This document shows, in pieces, positions 33,000 through 42,772 of a stretch of DNA of 64,000 nt. Each line of letters begins with the position of its first letter. Within the stretch, counting starts at the first letter, position 1. The stretch is from NCBI GenBank assembly GCA_963932145.1, contig OZ010572.1, positions 305,335-369,334 of the forward strand. The letters are read 5' to 3'. Source of the DNA: Acanthosepion lycidas. Its lineage: Eukaryota; Mollusca; Cephalopoda; Sepiida; Sepiidae. The translations under genes were made by a program, and so were the position numbers. Below the pieces are notes generated by a model, which was not told the origin of the DNA, searched no databases, and worked only from the letters and a program-made list of their open reading frames with translations.

Positions 33000-34420
33000 A
33001 ACCACCACACCGGTCCAGGGGTAGAATGTTCTATTTCTAGACTCTGAGGGCACAGGTGTTTTGACTACAGGCTCAGTTGGTGGCATGGTCACCAAACCAC
33101 CAGGGTATACAGAGAAAGGTGATAGGGCTTCCTTAGAAGCTGAATCTAAATATGACTTCTGTTGAAGAGTTTTGGAACCTATCTTCCCTGAGAGGAGCTA
33201 AGTTGCAAACAGAGGCAGTCACTTCTCATCCATCAACGAATCATACTGAGGCTTAGCCTCAATTAAATCTGCTTCATTCAGTAGGTCATGCTTACTATTA
33301 TGGACATGGTGACACAGTGGCTAGGGATGGTTAGCCAAGTGGGTAAGTAGTGTCCACTGCAGGACTGGTGTTGGCATTGGAACAGTTTCTCATTGGGAGT
33401 GATGTTGGCAACAGTACACAGCAGCAACCTGATTGAATGCAGTACTTCAGATACCATTTCCCACTGTGAGGTACCAAGGTTTCTGGAAACTAATGACAGT
33501 AATAGCCTACCATATTATCCTGCTATACCACTCACATTGTCCATTTCTTTGCCGATTATAGGAAGTTGTTCAGTTGCGATGCCAAGGTTAGCCAGATATT
33601 CTTTCATCTCTCTGGATTGAAATGAGAGTCCACAATCTCAATGGATGCAAGAAGAGGTCCCAAACACAGTGAAAATCTGGTTCAGACATTTCATAACCAA
33701 GACCATGATCAAATCTGGACAGGCAAAAGCGATTGGGGAAACAGGAATATTCATCCATAATAGATAACAGTTTCTAGAGGAGGAGGGAAATGGCTCTTTG
33801 AAATCTATGCTAAGTCACTCCATAGGTTGAGTAGCTTTACTAAGGGTGATAGAATCTGGAGAATAGGCTTCAAGTGAGCACATTCAGGACAGTCTTGACA
33901 TACTTCTCGTATTTCTTCAATGGAGAATGTCAAATTTCTTATTTTGATGAAATGAGTAAACCTTGCTGCACGAGGCTGACAAAGGCAAACATGTAGCTCC
34001 CATAATTTCTTATCACAAATAGTGGCTCCACAGTGAATATGAGAGAGTATGTTAGCAGGAATATTGTTTTGACAGGTTATGATGTCATAATCATAACACC
34101 AATAGAATGTAGTAGGGCCTTTTCAATCTTTAAGGTCCTTGAATGCTTTCTCAGGATTATAGTTTAGAGGGAGTGAAGTAGTTGTTATTAAGGGTTTAAT
34201 TTGGTCAGAGAATTTTGGTACCCATTGAGAATAATAAGAAAATAGTTTGATTATTCACTGTTATCTTGCTTTATCTTGAGGGACTGGAAAACTCTTAAGA
34301 GAACATAAACGTTTTTGGTCAGGTCTAATTGATCTGATCAGATAGCTGAGCAGGGTTATTCATTAAGCCACAAAGTTCCACTACTGTAAAGACGGAAAAA
34401 CCTCTTCTTATTTCTACCCC
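33000..34420 (-). pseudogene. Gypsy element C: RNase H/integrase and Pol tail relic
   Basis: On the minus strand, integrase zinc-finger text is clear at 34020-33860: LWELHVCLCQPRAARFTHFI, then EEIREVCQDCPECAHLKP. Shifting frames continue through the catalytic core remnants (about 33830-33500) and a Pol tail near 33100. RNase H-like remnants lie to the right up to about 34400. All frames are broken. No LTR was seen. It meets element D, which has opposite orientation, at about 34430. Confidence 0.65.
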
Positions 34421-34439
34421 CTGCTTCACATCCAGTACC

Positions 34440-37200
34440 CTCTTGACCTACCAATAAACATTGTCTCAGCTAGATATACATGTATTTTCTGCTGGCTCAA
34501 ATTACCCCCACCCTGGTCATCATGCCCAGCAAAAGATGATTATCGTTCTTGTAGAAAACCAGGTCACAGGTTAGGCAAAAATAAAAGTAAGAAAGTCTCT
34601 GTCACTTGTGCATTCTTGATGGCATCATTTAGTTGCCTTTCAAAAACAATTATAAAAATTAAGATTGATAGAATTCCTATTAATTCTCTGATTGACACTG
34701 GTGGCATGGAAAATTTTATCAATGCAGTTACTGCAAAGTCAAACCAATGGGAACCTTTTCTTGTTTCAGGCAAGTAGCCATGGCAAATGCTGCATTATTG
34801 TCTCACATAATTGGATACTGTCTGGTGGGCCTGAAATTTAATATATTCTCATACCATGGGGATTATTTCTTGAGGAATCACTGCTGCAACACAATACTTG
34901 GTCATGATTTCCTTCAGCAACACTCTTTTATCAAGATACCATTCAGAGGAACCAAACCAGCCCTAAATATTTGTGAACTAACAACAGATATGCCTTACCC
35001 ATCACTCATTACCAACGACTCCTGACAAATAGCTATAAAATCAAGACAGTATACAAAAGACAAGCAGTTTATTAATACAGAAATTACAAGAATGTTTGAA
35101 GAAGGAATTATAGAAGTGAGTCTGTCTCCATGAAGAGCACAATTCCATGTCATGTCCTCAGAAAAAAATTTGTTTGCTGACTACCTCCAGACTATTAATA
35201 AAATCATCCTGTTGGATGCATATCCATTATCTTGTATTGACAAATATCATGTATATAGCATGTTGGATCTTCAAAGTGCTTACCACCAGGTTTGACATAG
35301 GATTTAATGACAAAACTTATATGGCATTAAAGGTGGGTAGTTGACAGGATCAGTTTCACAGGATTCCCTTTGGGCTAATGAACAGCATGGCCAATTTTCA
35401 AAGAACAATAGATGAAATAATTTCAAGAGAAATTTAGAAGGCACTTTCACCTAATGTAACACTATGCAGCCATAATCAGACCAGCCATGATAGAAATCTG
35501 TAACAGTTTATGACATTAAAAATTGATGATAAATGCTTCTTTTGACAAAATACCATCAAACTACTTGAACATGTTTGTAAAGAAAGGTGAGATGAAGCCA
35601 GACAGAATGTTTAAACCTTTTTTAACCTGCTAATCACAGGTAATTTACCTGCTTTTTGATGGGTGCTGGTGATGTTTACAGTGCACCCATTAACAACAGC
35701 TTTTAAATTTCCTCTGCTTCCTCATGCCATCAGAAATTTTGAGGATCTAAGATGAGCCATTGCTAAAGCTGCTGTCATAGCTGTACACACTTCTGTGTCA
35801 CTGGTGGTTTATATTGATGAATTGGACTGTGCTATAGCTGCCTTATTAAGACAATCAGGTTGACTGTAGCATTGTTTTAAGAAGAACAGTGGTGACACTT
35901 AGCAGTTGAAAAAGAGGCCTTTGGTGTTGTCAAGGTACTAAGAAATAGCAGCATTACCTGACCAAGCAGCATTTCAAATTAATTACTGACCAGAAATTGG
36001 TCTAGTTTATGTTTAACCCCAAAACAAGCAAAATAAAAAAAACAAAAAAATAGCAAGGTGAGAATGGAGCTTTCTTGCTCATTAGATGTAATATATCATC
36101 AGTAAAGAAAATGCTGCGTCTCAAGGGGGTACTCTCAAGGGTGTATGGCTCAATAACCAGTAGAGAATATCTCTTCAATCTACATAAGGAACTGTGCCAT
36201 CCTGGCATGATGAGAATGCTCCATATCATTTGAATCAGATGTAAAAGGAGCTGTAAAAACCTGCCAAATATGTGTGGAAGTCAAACTTAGGTTCTACAAG
36301 CCAAACACCAGAACAGTTATAAAAGCCAACCAACTTTTTGAAAGACTTGTTCTGGGGTCTAAGGGATATATTAATGATTATTAATGAGTACTGTCATTTC
36401 TGTTCACCACTTCCTGTCTACATATAACCATAAAAACCATGATTTATGCCCTCTGTTTACATTTTGTCATTTTCAGAATACCTGTGTACATTCACTCTGA
36501 CTGGGGCACAAACTTTGTTTCATAATGTCCAAGCAATTCTTACAAGAATATAAGTAGAACAATGCCATACAATCCTCAAGGCAATGGCCAATGCAAAAGA
36601 TACAATGGCTTAATCTGGAAGACAATACAGTTTGCTGTGGCTAACCATGGGTGTTCAGTAGACCTTTGGGGAAGTCACCTCCATGAAGGCTTATATGCCA
36701 TTAGAATGCTGCTGTACACAGCAACTAATATGAGAAGTCTTCTCTTTCCTGTAACAAAATTCTATGGATACTTCCTTCCCATCATGGCTTTCACCAAAGC
36801 AAGCATGATCCCCTTTTGGACAAAAAAGAGCTAATAGACAAAACTCCAGTATGCAGGAGTACTGGCAGGAAAGGAATTAGGACCTGCAACAGTGCAGGAA
36901 ACAAAACTCATCATACCCTGCTGACATTACTCCCTGTTCCCCTCATCGATTGCTGGTAGCTGTCAAGGTCAGAACCCTCACCATGTGACACTAGCTCTAG
37001 TAAACAGTTAGTATACCAGAAATGAGCTTATCCTGATACTGACTTTTCTTTTTCAGAAGGGAAACAGGCTGAGCACCAAAAAAGGTGAAAGCACTTTCAG
37101 ATCAAAGTTCTTAAGCCTAAAGCCAAATAGACTAAGATCTCATCAGAATCTGAAGAGGAATTACAAGAAAGACCCATGGATGATGGGTCACCCTGATGAT
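34440..37200 (+). pseudogene. Gypsy element D: zinc knuckle, protease, RT, RNase H, integrase relic
   Basis: Plus-strand order is normal. A knuckle-like CPAKDDYRSCRKPGH lies at about 34525-34570. A protease with SLIDTGGMENFINAVT is near 34690 and LGHDFLQQHSF at 34900. RT remnants follow: ADYLQTINKIILLDAYPLS and LDLQSAYHQ at 35180-35290. RNase H-like text is near 35770-35890, an integrase zinc-finger remnant (LCHPGMMRMLH) near 36190-36225, and core text YNPQGNGQCKRYNGLIWK at 36565-36620. There are many stops and frameshifts. The protease triad DTG is still visible. Confidence 0.7.
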
Positions 37201-37438
37201 AATAAAGGACCTGCAAGATGCCCAGTAATTTGAGGATTGTATTCCCTATGAATAAAATAAAATAGTGGTGAAGAATGTGGTGATAAATCCATTTGAGTTA
37301 TCTTCCCTCTTTATAGTAACTCTTCTACACTATGACTATAAAGGGCGTGTACATAGTGGCCATATTGTAGTTCAATAAAACTTCAGTAAGCCTCTTTGTC
37401 ATTGTTCATTACAGGGCCAATACTGAAATGTTTCTAAT
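37201..37438 (+). other. Possible 3' LTR of element D
   Basis: This short tract has TTCAATAAAACTTCAG near 37371, an AATAAA-type polyadenylation signal, followed by a T-rich stretch. The position just after the pol relic suggests the LTR of D, but no second copy was found to prove it. Confidence 0.3.
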
Positions 37439-37663
37439 TGTTATATCTCATGCAAGATATAATAAACAAAGTAACCCGAGTGTAGGTTTTCAATAATAGA
37501 TTTATAATCGGATGTATGTGTGACAAGTACAGAGTCGAGAGTATCCTAACCTCAATAGGTGTTAACAAACGAAGTCCCCTGACTGTCCGCTGTGGTCGTA
37601 CTTAATCGGCAACCAGTCCGTCCATTATCGTGAATGGGGAAGTTGGGTTATATCATCACAACA
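37439..37663 (-). repeat. 3' LTR of element E
   Basis: It begins TGTTATATCTCATGCAAG and ends ATCATCACAACA on the plus strand, giving TGTT...AACA termini. A polypurine tract (rc of CCTCCCCCC at 37664-37672) directly adjoins its inner edge. Confidence 0.85.
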
Positions 37664-37707
37664 CCTCCCCCCGAAGCTGAAATTCTCACTTTTGAAAATT
37701 TCTGCTT

Positions 37708-38226
37708 CTAATGTCGTCTTCTTTTTGGATCCGGGCTAAAACGCTCCACTGGTTTTCTTTCCCGTGTGCTCCTTCTTTTAGTCGTCACAATTAGATCCTT
37801 TTTTGGCAAAGATAATTTTCGCTTTTCAGCCCGTAAGGCTGGTCCACGAGATACAGGTTCATATACACTATTGGGTAGTGTCATGTTAAAAGTATCGCAT
37901 AGCACTTCCATCGGAATTTCTTCTTCGCTTTTTTCACTTTCTTCACCATATCGTAGTCTAATCTAATTGATGTGTCTTTTAAACGTAAATTTTTTACTTT
38001 TAATCGTGTAGATCACTTTACCAATCCTTTTCTGGATTATGCCATCCATCCAATAGCTTTTTCCACTTTGAAAATTAAAAAAAAAAACTTTGTCTCCTGA
38101 AGTGTATTTTTTTATGTTGACTTTTTCCTCTTTCTTAGCAACTTTTTTGTTTTGATAGGGTAACAATCTATCGAAAATTGATCTAATTTTCCTTGCGAAC
38201 ATAATTTCCGCCGGTGACATTTTCAC
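37708..38226 (-). pseudogene. Element E integrase C-terminus and basic tail
   Basis: The frame 38226-37963 has KMSPAEIMFARKIRSIFDRL, then GDKVFFFNFQSGKSYWMDGI and IGKVIYTIKSKKFTFKRHIN. This matches the integrase C-terminal SH3-like region of K02A2.6-like elements. A second frame (37911-37708) has RRSTRERKPVERFSPDPKRR, the usual basic ending of the Pol protein. A frame change separates it from the integrase core. Confidence 0.7.
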
Positions 38227-38283
38227 ATCGTTGTTCTCATTAGGAGTTACCCTATAGATTGCTTAGAACTTCTGATTAGTTCT

Positions 38284-39156
38284 TTATTCCGTGCCCATAC
38301 CTTGATTTTTACGTAAAGCACGTTTAAAAGTGTCAACAAATTTCTCGGCTTGACCGTTCGACCTGGGATGACACACTGGTGTAGTTATGGTGTGTTCAAT
38401 GTCTAAGGCAGTACAGAAATCCTTAAACTCCATACTTGTGAACGCCGTACCATTGTCGCTAACCAATGTCCTGGGAACCCCGAAACGACTGAAAATTTCA
38501 TCCAATACACTGATGGTGTTCCTAGATGTAGGATGCTTGCACTTGACTACCTCAGTCCATTTCGATAAAGAGTCCACCAATATCAAATAATAGTACCCAT
38601 TAATTGGTCCAGCATAGTCTATATGTAGACGTGCCCACGGCAAATCCGTTTTCGGCCAAGGATTCATTTTGACCGGAGGTGCCCTTGCAGCCAATTGACA
38701 ACCTCTACATAGTCTTACAAAACCTTCAATATCCTTGTCCATTCCTGTCCAGTATATGTAACCACGCATGAGTGATTTCATCCGAGACATTCCAGGATGA
38801 CCGGTATGAAATTCTTTCAGCATATCTGTACGTAGAGATTCAGGTATAACAACTCTATCTGCGTACATCAACGTGTTGTCGCAAATTGAGAAAGGTGAAA
38901 TCTGAGTTCCCTTTTTCTGTCTTTTGTTCAATCTCATCTGGTTCTTTACATTCACAATATAGTGATCTTTTTCCGCTTTTTTTATTTGGTCCAAAGTTAC
39001 CGGCAATTCCCTGATTGTATTCAACAAGAGACCTGATATTTCTTTTTCCTCAGTTAATGTTGCTATAACCGTCTCTTCTAAAATTTCTTCATTTTTTGGA
39101 ATCTGCCTTGACAGTCCATCCGCATGCCCATGTTCTTTAGATTTGACGTATTCCAT
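38284..39156 (-). pseudogene. Element E RNase H end and integrase catalytic core
   Basis: This 290-codon open frame starts with the end of RNase H (EYVKSKEHGHADGLSRQIP). The integrase HHCC finger follows (HTGHPGMSRMKSLMRG, then LCRGCQLA). The DDE core is present: HIDYAGPINGYYYLILVDS, LVSDNGTAFTSMEFKDFC and HPRSNGQAEKFVDTFKRAL. The Asp, Asp and Glu residues appear intact. The frame is open through most of the core, but the C-terminal domain lies in another frame. The apparent start is not a true Pol start, since Pol is a polyprotein. Confidence 0.8.
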
Positions 39157-40590
39157 CCTAAAATGGTAATTAAGCAGGGTTACACCCCATCGCTGTAAAC
39201 GACTAGCTGTATGCGTAGGAATGCCTTTTTTACCTCCAAATATTGTAAGTGACGGTTTATGGTTCGTTTGAAGTACAAATGATCTACCATGTAAAAAGCG
39301 ATGGTATTTTTTAACAAAAAGCCTCTTTCTCGATCTGGCTATAATTTTTTTCAGCCGGAAGAAGTCCTCGACGCATGCGTGATCGGTTTAGTAGTGCCAT
39401 CTTCATATTTGTGTAGCAGTGCAGCACCCACTCCGTACAAACTTGCATCAGTTGCCAGGATGATCTCTTTCTCAGGATCATAATGTGCTAAGGCGAGATC
39501 TGAGAGTAGGCATTTTTTTATTTTCTGAAAAGCCGTCTCGCAATCTTTTGACCAAAACCATTTCTTGTCTTTTTTCAACAATTCTTAAATCATACATTTT
39601 AGGTATGTAGATTGCATAATATTGGGCCAACCCCAGAAACGATTGTAGTTTCGCAACTGTGTCGGGTGCAGGCATGTTCTTAATTGCATCGGCTCTCTGT
39701 GGGTCCGGTTTCCTGCCTTCACTGTCTATCACCTGTCCGAGGTATGTAATTCTTTCCATGAAGAATTTACACTTCTCGTGGCTTAATTTAAAACCAAAAT
39801 CTTCTAGTCTTTTGAATATCGCTCTGATGTGCGTTTTATGTTCTTGAACATTCTTACTTTTGACTAGAATGTCATCTAAATAGGCGGTACCAAACTCCAG
39901 GCCTGCCAGCATAGTGTCTATCACCTGTTGGAACAAAGCTGGGGCGACCTTTAAGCCGAAAGGAAGCCTATTTAGCTTATAAATACCTTTATGTGTATTT
40001 ATACACAAATATTTTGAGCATTCGTCACTCACTTTAATCTGCAAGTATGTTTCAGACAAGTCGATTTTTGAAAAAATCTTACCACCATTCAACTTTGAAA
40101 AAATATCTTCTGGTGAAGGCAGTGGATAACTGTGATTTTTAAGGCAATCGTTTAACCCTGTTGAAAAATCTGCGCACACTCTTATTTTTCCGTTTTTCTT
40201 CTTAACGTAGACTGTGGGCGAGGCCCAATCCGCATGGTCAACCTTAGATATCACTCCCATTTTTTCTAGCCTTTCCAATTCCTTATTAATTGTGTCTAAG
40301 GAGGAAAAAGAAACGTTTCTCTTAGGTTTAAAATTGGTTTCACATTTTCCTTGAGTTCAAATTTGACTTCCGTCTTAGTACATAAACCCAATCCCTCAGA
40401 AAAAACTCTGGGATATTCTTCTTTTAATTCATTCATGAATTTTTCATTTTTAATACTTTTTTGTTTTTCTGCACTGTTTATTACGTTGCAAAACGAGTTA
40501 ATCGGGAGTTCAAACAAATCAAAGAGTACTATCCAGTCTATTCCAAAAAGACATGAATTAATCCCTTTTCGTTTTTGCAGTCTTGCCACA
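39157..40590 (-). pseudogene. Element E reverse transcriptase and RNase H
   Basis: The frame 40278-39478 has the RT palm motifs: VRVCADFS-like text, KIDLSETYLQIKVSDE, LPFGLKVAPALFQQV and YLDDILVKS, so the YLDD active site is kept. Near 39600 a frame change leads into RNase H (39581-39351) with FWSKDCETAFQKIK and ATDASLYGVGAALL. The stretch 40589-40296 carries the end of the protease region and the RT N-terminus (EYPRVFSEGLGLCTKTEVKF). Frame changes near 40290, 39600 and 39350 make it non-functional. Confidence 0.8.
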
Positions 40591-40699
40591 TACCGAAATA
40601 TCGCACTTTAATTCTCCCTTAAAGTTTAATTTCTTTCCTGAAACCCCTCTAGCGTTTTTTTTTGGTTTCAGATAATTTGGGTCTTCCAATATTTTTCCA

Positions 40700-41042
40700 T
40701 GTTTGTTCATCAATGACGCTTATGTCTGAACCAGAATCCAATAGGAAAGTAATTGTATGATTATTCATATATACATCTACGTACTTTCTATTTTTACTGT
40801 TCTGAATTTCTTTTTCTGATAATACCAGGCTTACATCTTGTAATTTCCTTTTCTTGCAGCAAACCGAATATTTATGCCCTTTATTTCCGCACGATTGGCA
40901 GAATTTATTTTTGTACCAACACGTGTTTTTGGTATAGTTATTTTTTCCACACGTCTCACATTTTCCTGTCTTTTTGACTTTTGGAGTTTTTTGAGTTTTT
41001 ACGTGTCAAACATTAGCAACACTTTTTTTCTCAATTTGTGTA
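40700..41042 (-). pseudogene. Element E nucleocapsid knuckles and protease
   Basis: After a stop following the gag, the same region reads KCETCGKNNYTKNTC and CQSCGNKGHKYSVC at about 40970-40860, a pair of knuckle motifs. The protease FLLDSGSDISVID follows at about 40745-40710, with DSG in place of DTG, an accepted variant. No long open frame covers it. Confidence 0.7.
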
Positions 41043-41780
41043 TTATCCCTTTTTACGTTTGAGACGTTGGCATTCTTCGGTCACCCTTTGTAATGTTATG
41101 TTCGAGTCTTGCTCGACCATTATTAATATTCTCAACCTAATTTCTTTATATTTAGGATCAGTTAGTCCTTGAAGAAAAATTAGGCACTTGAATACATCTT
41201 TAGGAATTTCTTCTAACTTGAATTGTTCAACCAGAGAGTTCACTGTTCCCACGTATGTCAGAAAATCCTCGTTATCTGCTTTAACGATGTTTAGACATCT
41301 GTATCGCGTGTGGAACAGACTATTCTTTTCGTCAAATATTTTTGACAGAATACTTATAGTTTCTTCAAACGAAACTTCTTCTGGTTTTCTGGGCAATATC
41401 AAGTTTGAGTACTACCTGTTCTCGTTTGTCCCTAGTTTCTGGACTAATAATGTTACTCGTTCCTCATCCGACCAATGTTGACATCTCTTGGTAAATATAG
41501 TTTCGAAACGTTTAAAGTATGCTGGAAATGAAATGCCCGAATCAGGTTCATATATAAATTCAGATAATGAATTTGCTATTCCTTCGGCAGAAAAAACAGC
41601 ATTTTTTCTTTCTCCAGTCGTCTGTTTTAGAATTTTTTCGAGACTTTTTTGCTGTTGTAATATTTGTTGTAGTGACTCTTGGTACTGTTGTTGTTGCTGT
41701 TGTTGTAACTCTTGGTGCTGTTGTTGTTGCTGTTGCAAGCTTGTACACAGCATTTTAGTCATTTCGATTAATTGCTCCAT
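41043..41780 (-). pseudogene. Element E gag with polyglutamine N-terminus, one in-frame stop
   Basis: ATG at 41778-41780 starts MEQLIEMTKMLCTSLQQ and then a glutamine-rich run encoded by CAA/CAG. The frame continues to YFKRFETIFTKRCQHWSD and LLVQKLGTNENR, reaching TAG at 41412-41414. It goes on in frame with LPRKPEEVSFEETISILSKI, SLFHTRYRCLNIV and EQFKLEEIPKDVFKCLIFLQ to a stop at 41043. This is a standard K02A2.6-like gag. The single stop could be a decay mutation or, less likely, a read-through site. Confidence 0.8.
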
Positions 41781-41803
41781 CCTAACTTTATTTAGAATTC
41801 GAC

Positions 41804-41845
41804 AAAAAAAAAAAAAAAAATTTTTTTTTTTTTTTTTTTTTTTTT
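41804..41845 (-). repeat. A17/T25 block in element E leader
   Basis: A run of 17 A is followed directly by 25 T, between the LTR and the gag start. It can fold into a long hairpin. It is probably a slippage or assembly-prone site. Confidence 0.85.
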
Positions 41846-42010
41846 AAACGGTTAACAGACAATTTACAGCCGTAATATTTTTACAACCCATACTTTTTAC
41901 TCGAATAATCAATTATTAGACCGGGCTCGCATTTGAGTCACGGTTCAATATATATTTTTCAAATCACAATTTAACAGTAAAAATTTTCTTACTTTTCAAA
42001 AGTTTCCTTT

Positions 42011-42147
42011 GACTTGTGACTCCGCTTTCGAAATCCTATTTGGCGTCAACTGATATCTTTGACTTGTGACTCCGCTTTCGAAATCCTATTCGGCGTCAAC
42101 TGATATCTTTGACTTGCAAATCTGCTTTCGAAATCCTTTCAGAGTAA

Positions 42148-42150
<3 letters not shown>
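42011..42150 (-). repeat. 50-bp tandem repeat, about 2.8 copies, in element E leader
   Basis: The unit GACTTGTGACTCCGCTTTCG... recurs at 42011, 42061 and 42111. The first two are nearly identical and the third diverges after 10 bases. It is followed by a (TA)n tract at 42152-42179 and a T run. Confidence 0.85.
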
Positions 42151-42187
<37 letters not shown>

Positions 42188-42206
42188 TTTTCCAAGTAAG
42201 TACGTT

Positions 42207-42224
42207 GCACAATCCTCGTAACCA
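42207..42224 (-). promoter_or_regulatory. Candidate primer-binding site of element E
   Basis: Adjacent to the inner edge of the 5' LTR, minus-strand text after two bases is TGGTTACGAGGATTGTGC, starting TGG as a tRNA-primed site should. I did not match a tRNA. Confidence 0.4.
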
Positions 42225-42226
42225 GC

Positions 42227-42316
42227 TGTTATATCTCGTGCAAGATATAATAAACAAAGTAACCCGAGTGTAGGTTTTCAATAATATATTTATAATCGGA
42301 TGTATGTGTGACAAGT
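42227..42316 (-). repeat. 5' LTR remnant of element E
   Basis: 90 bases match the first 90 bases of the LTR at 37439 with only a few differences (TCTCGTG versus TCTCATG). The remaining about 135 bases, the start of the LTR in element orientation, are missing. Host-like sequence begins at TTGTCTAAAAATAAC. Confidence 0.85.
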
Positions 42317-42358
42317 TGTCTAAAAATAACAATCTTTATAATCTTTTTTTTCTTTTAG

Positions 42359-42438
42359 GTGCGTGATTCTCCAATTTCTGCTGCTTTTCTTTCCATTTTG
42401 CAAAGTATGTTCCAGATTAATGCGAGTATGACTCAAAG
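42359..42438 (+). CDS. INF2: INF2-like formin, exon c (end of inhibitory domain)
   Basis: The 80-base exon has a strong pyrimidine tract and TTTTAG acceptor and a GTAAGT donor. It enters in phase 0 and leaves in phase 2. It encodes VRDSPISAAFLSILQSMFQ and INASMTQ. This matches the armadillo helix pattern of INF2 (v..sPisa.lLsiLQ.ll.i). Its acceptor lies 42 bases from the end of retroelement E, yet the pyrimidine tract (TCTTTTTTTTCTTTTAG) is intact. Confidence 0.88.
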
Positions 42439-42689
42439 GTAAGTTGAATTTCCTTCAATTTTAGTTTGCCTCATAGGAAATAATTTTGATTAAGAATACT
42501 GGATTATAACATTATGAAAATGTTTTTTACCTAGACATAGTTAATTTTTAATAGTTTGTGGCATGAAGGAAGGGGAAGGAGAAAAAAGGAGATCAAAATT
42601 ATGTTCTATAAACTTACCTTGCTTTCTGTCAACAATTTAATGTGGAAGAAGAAAATGAAACAAACTGAAGACAGCAGGAGAGGGGAATT
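42439..42689 (+). other. Start of intron after exon c
   Basis: Ordinary AT-rich intron up to the MITE. Confidence 0.6.
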
Positions 42690-42691
42690 TA

Positions 42692-42770
42692 TTAGGTTGG
42701 TGCAAAAATAATGTCGGTTTTTGACGTAAAAAAATACGTCAAAACCGACATTATTTTTGCACCAACCTAA
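42692..42770. mobile_element. MADE1-like mariner MITE (79 bp), intact
   Basis: The element is a near-perfect palindrome with TTAGGTTGGTGCAAAA at the left and its reverse complement at the right, a spacer of a few bases around GACGTAAAAAAATACGTC, and TA on each side (42690-42691 and 42771-42772). Terminal repeats are about 36 bases. The outer 16 bases match the well-known end of the human MADE1/Hsmar1 family and other mariners. Length is close to the about 80 bp of MADE1. It encodes no transposase. Confidence 0.9.
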
Positions 42771-42772
42771 TA

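Larger units (their letters stand above)
37439..42316 (-). mobile_element. Gypsy element E, nearly full length, 5' LTR truncated
   Basis: LTR matches exist at 37439-37663 (full, 225 bp) and 42227-42316 (first 90 bp in plus orientation, which is the 3' part of the 5' LTR). The coding order read leftwards is gag, zinc knuckles and protease, RT, RNase H, integrase and a basic tail. Orientation is therefore antisense to the formin gene. The left edge is next to element D. The right edge stops 42 bases before the exon 3 acceptor site. Multiple stops and frameshifts show inactivity. Nearest relatives by pattern are K02A2.6-like Gypsy elements. Confidence 0.85.

Noticed and set aside
41488..41847. 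Plus ORF rich in Cys across the gag polyglutamine region
   Set aside because: It is the antisense of CAG/CAA repeats (giving Cys-rich runs) and of the T block.
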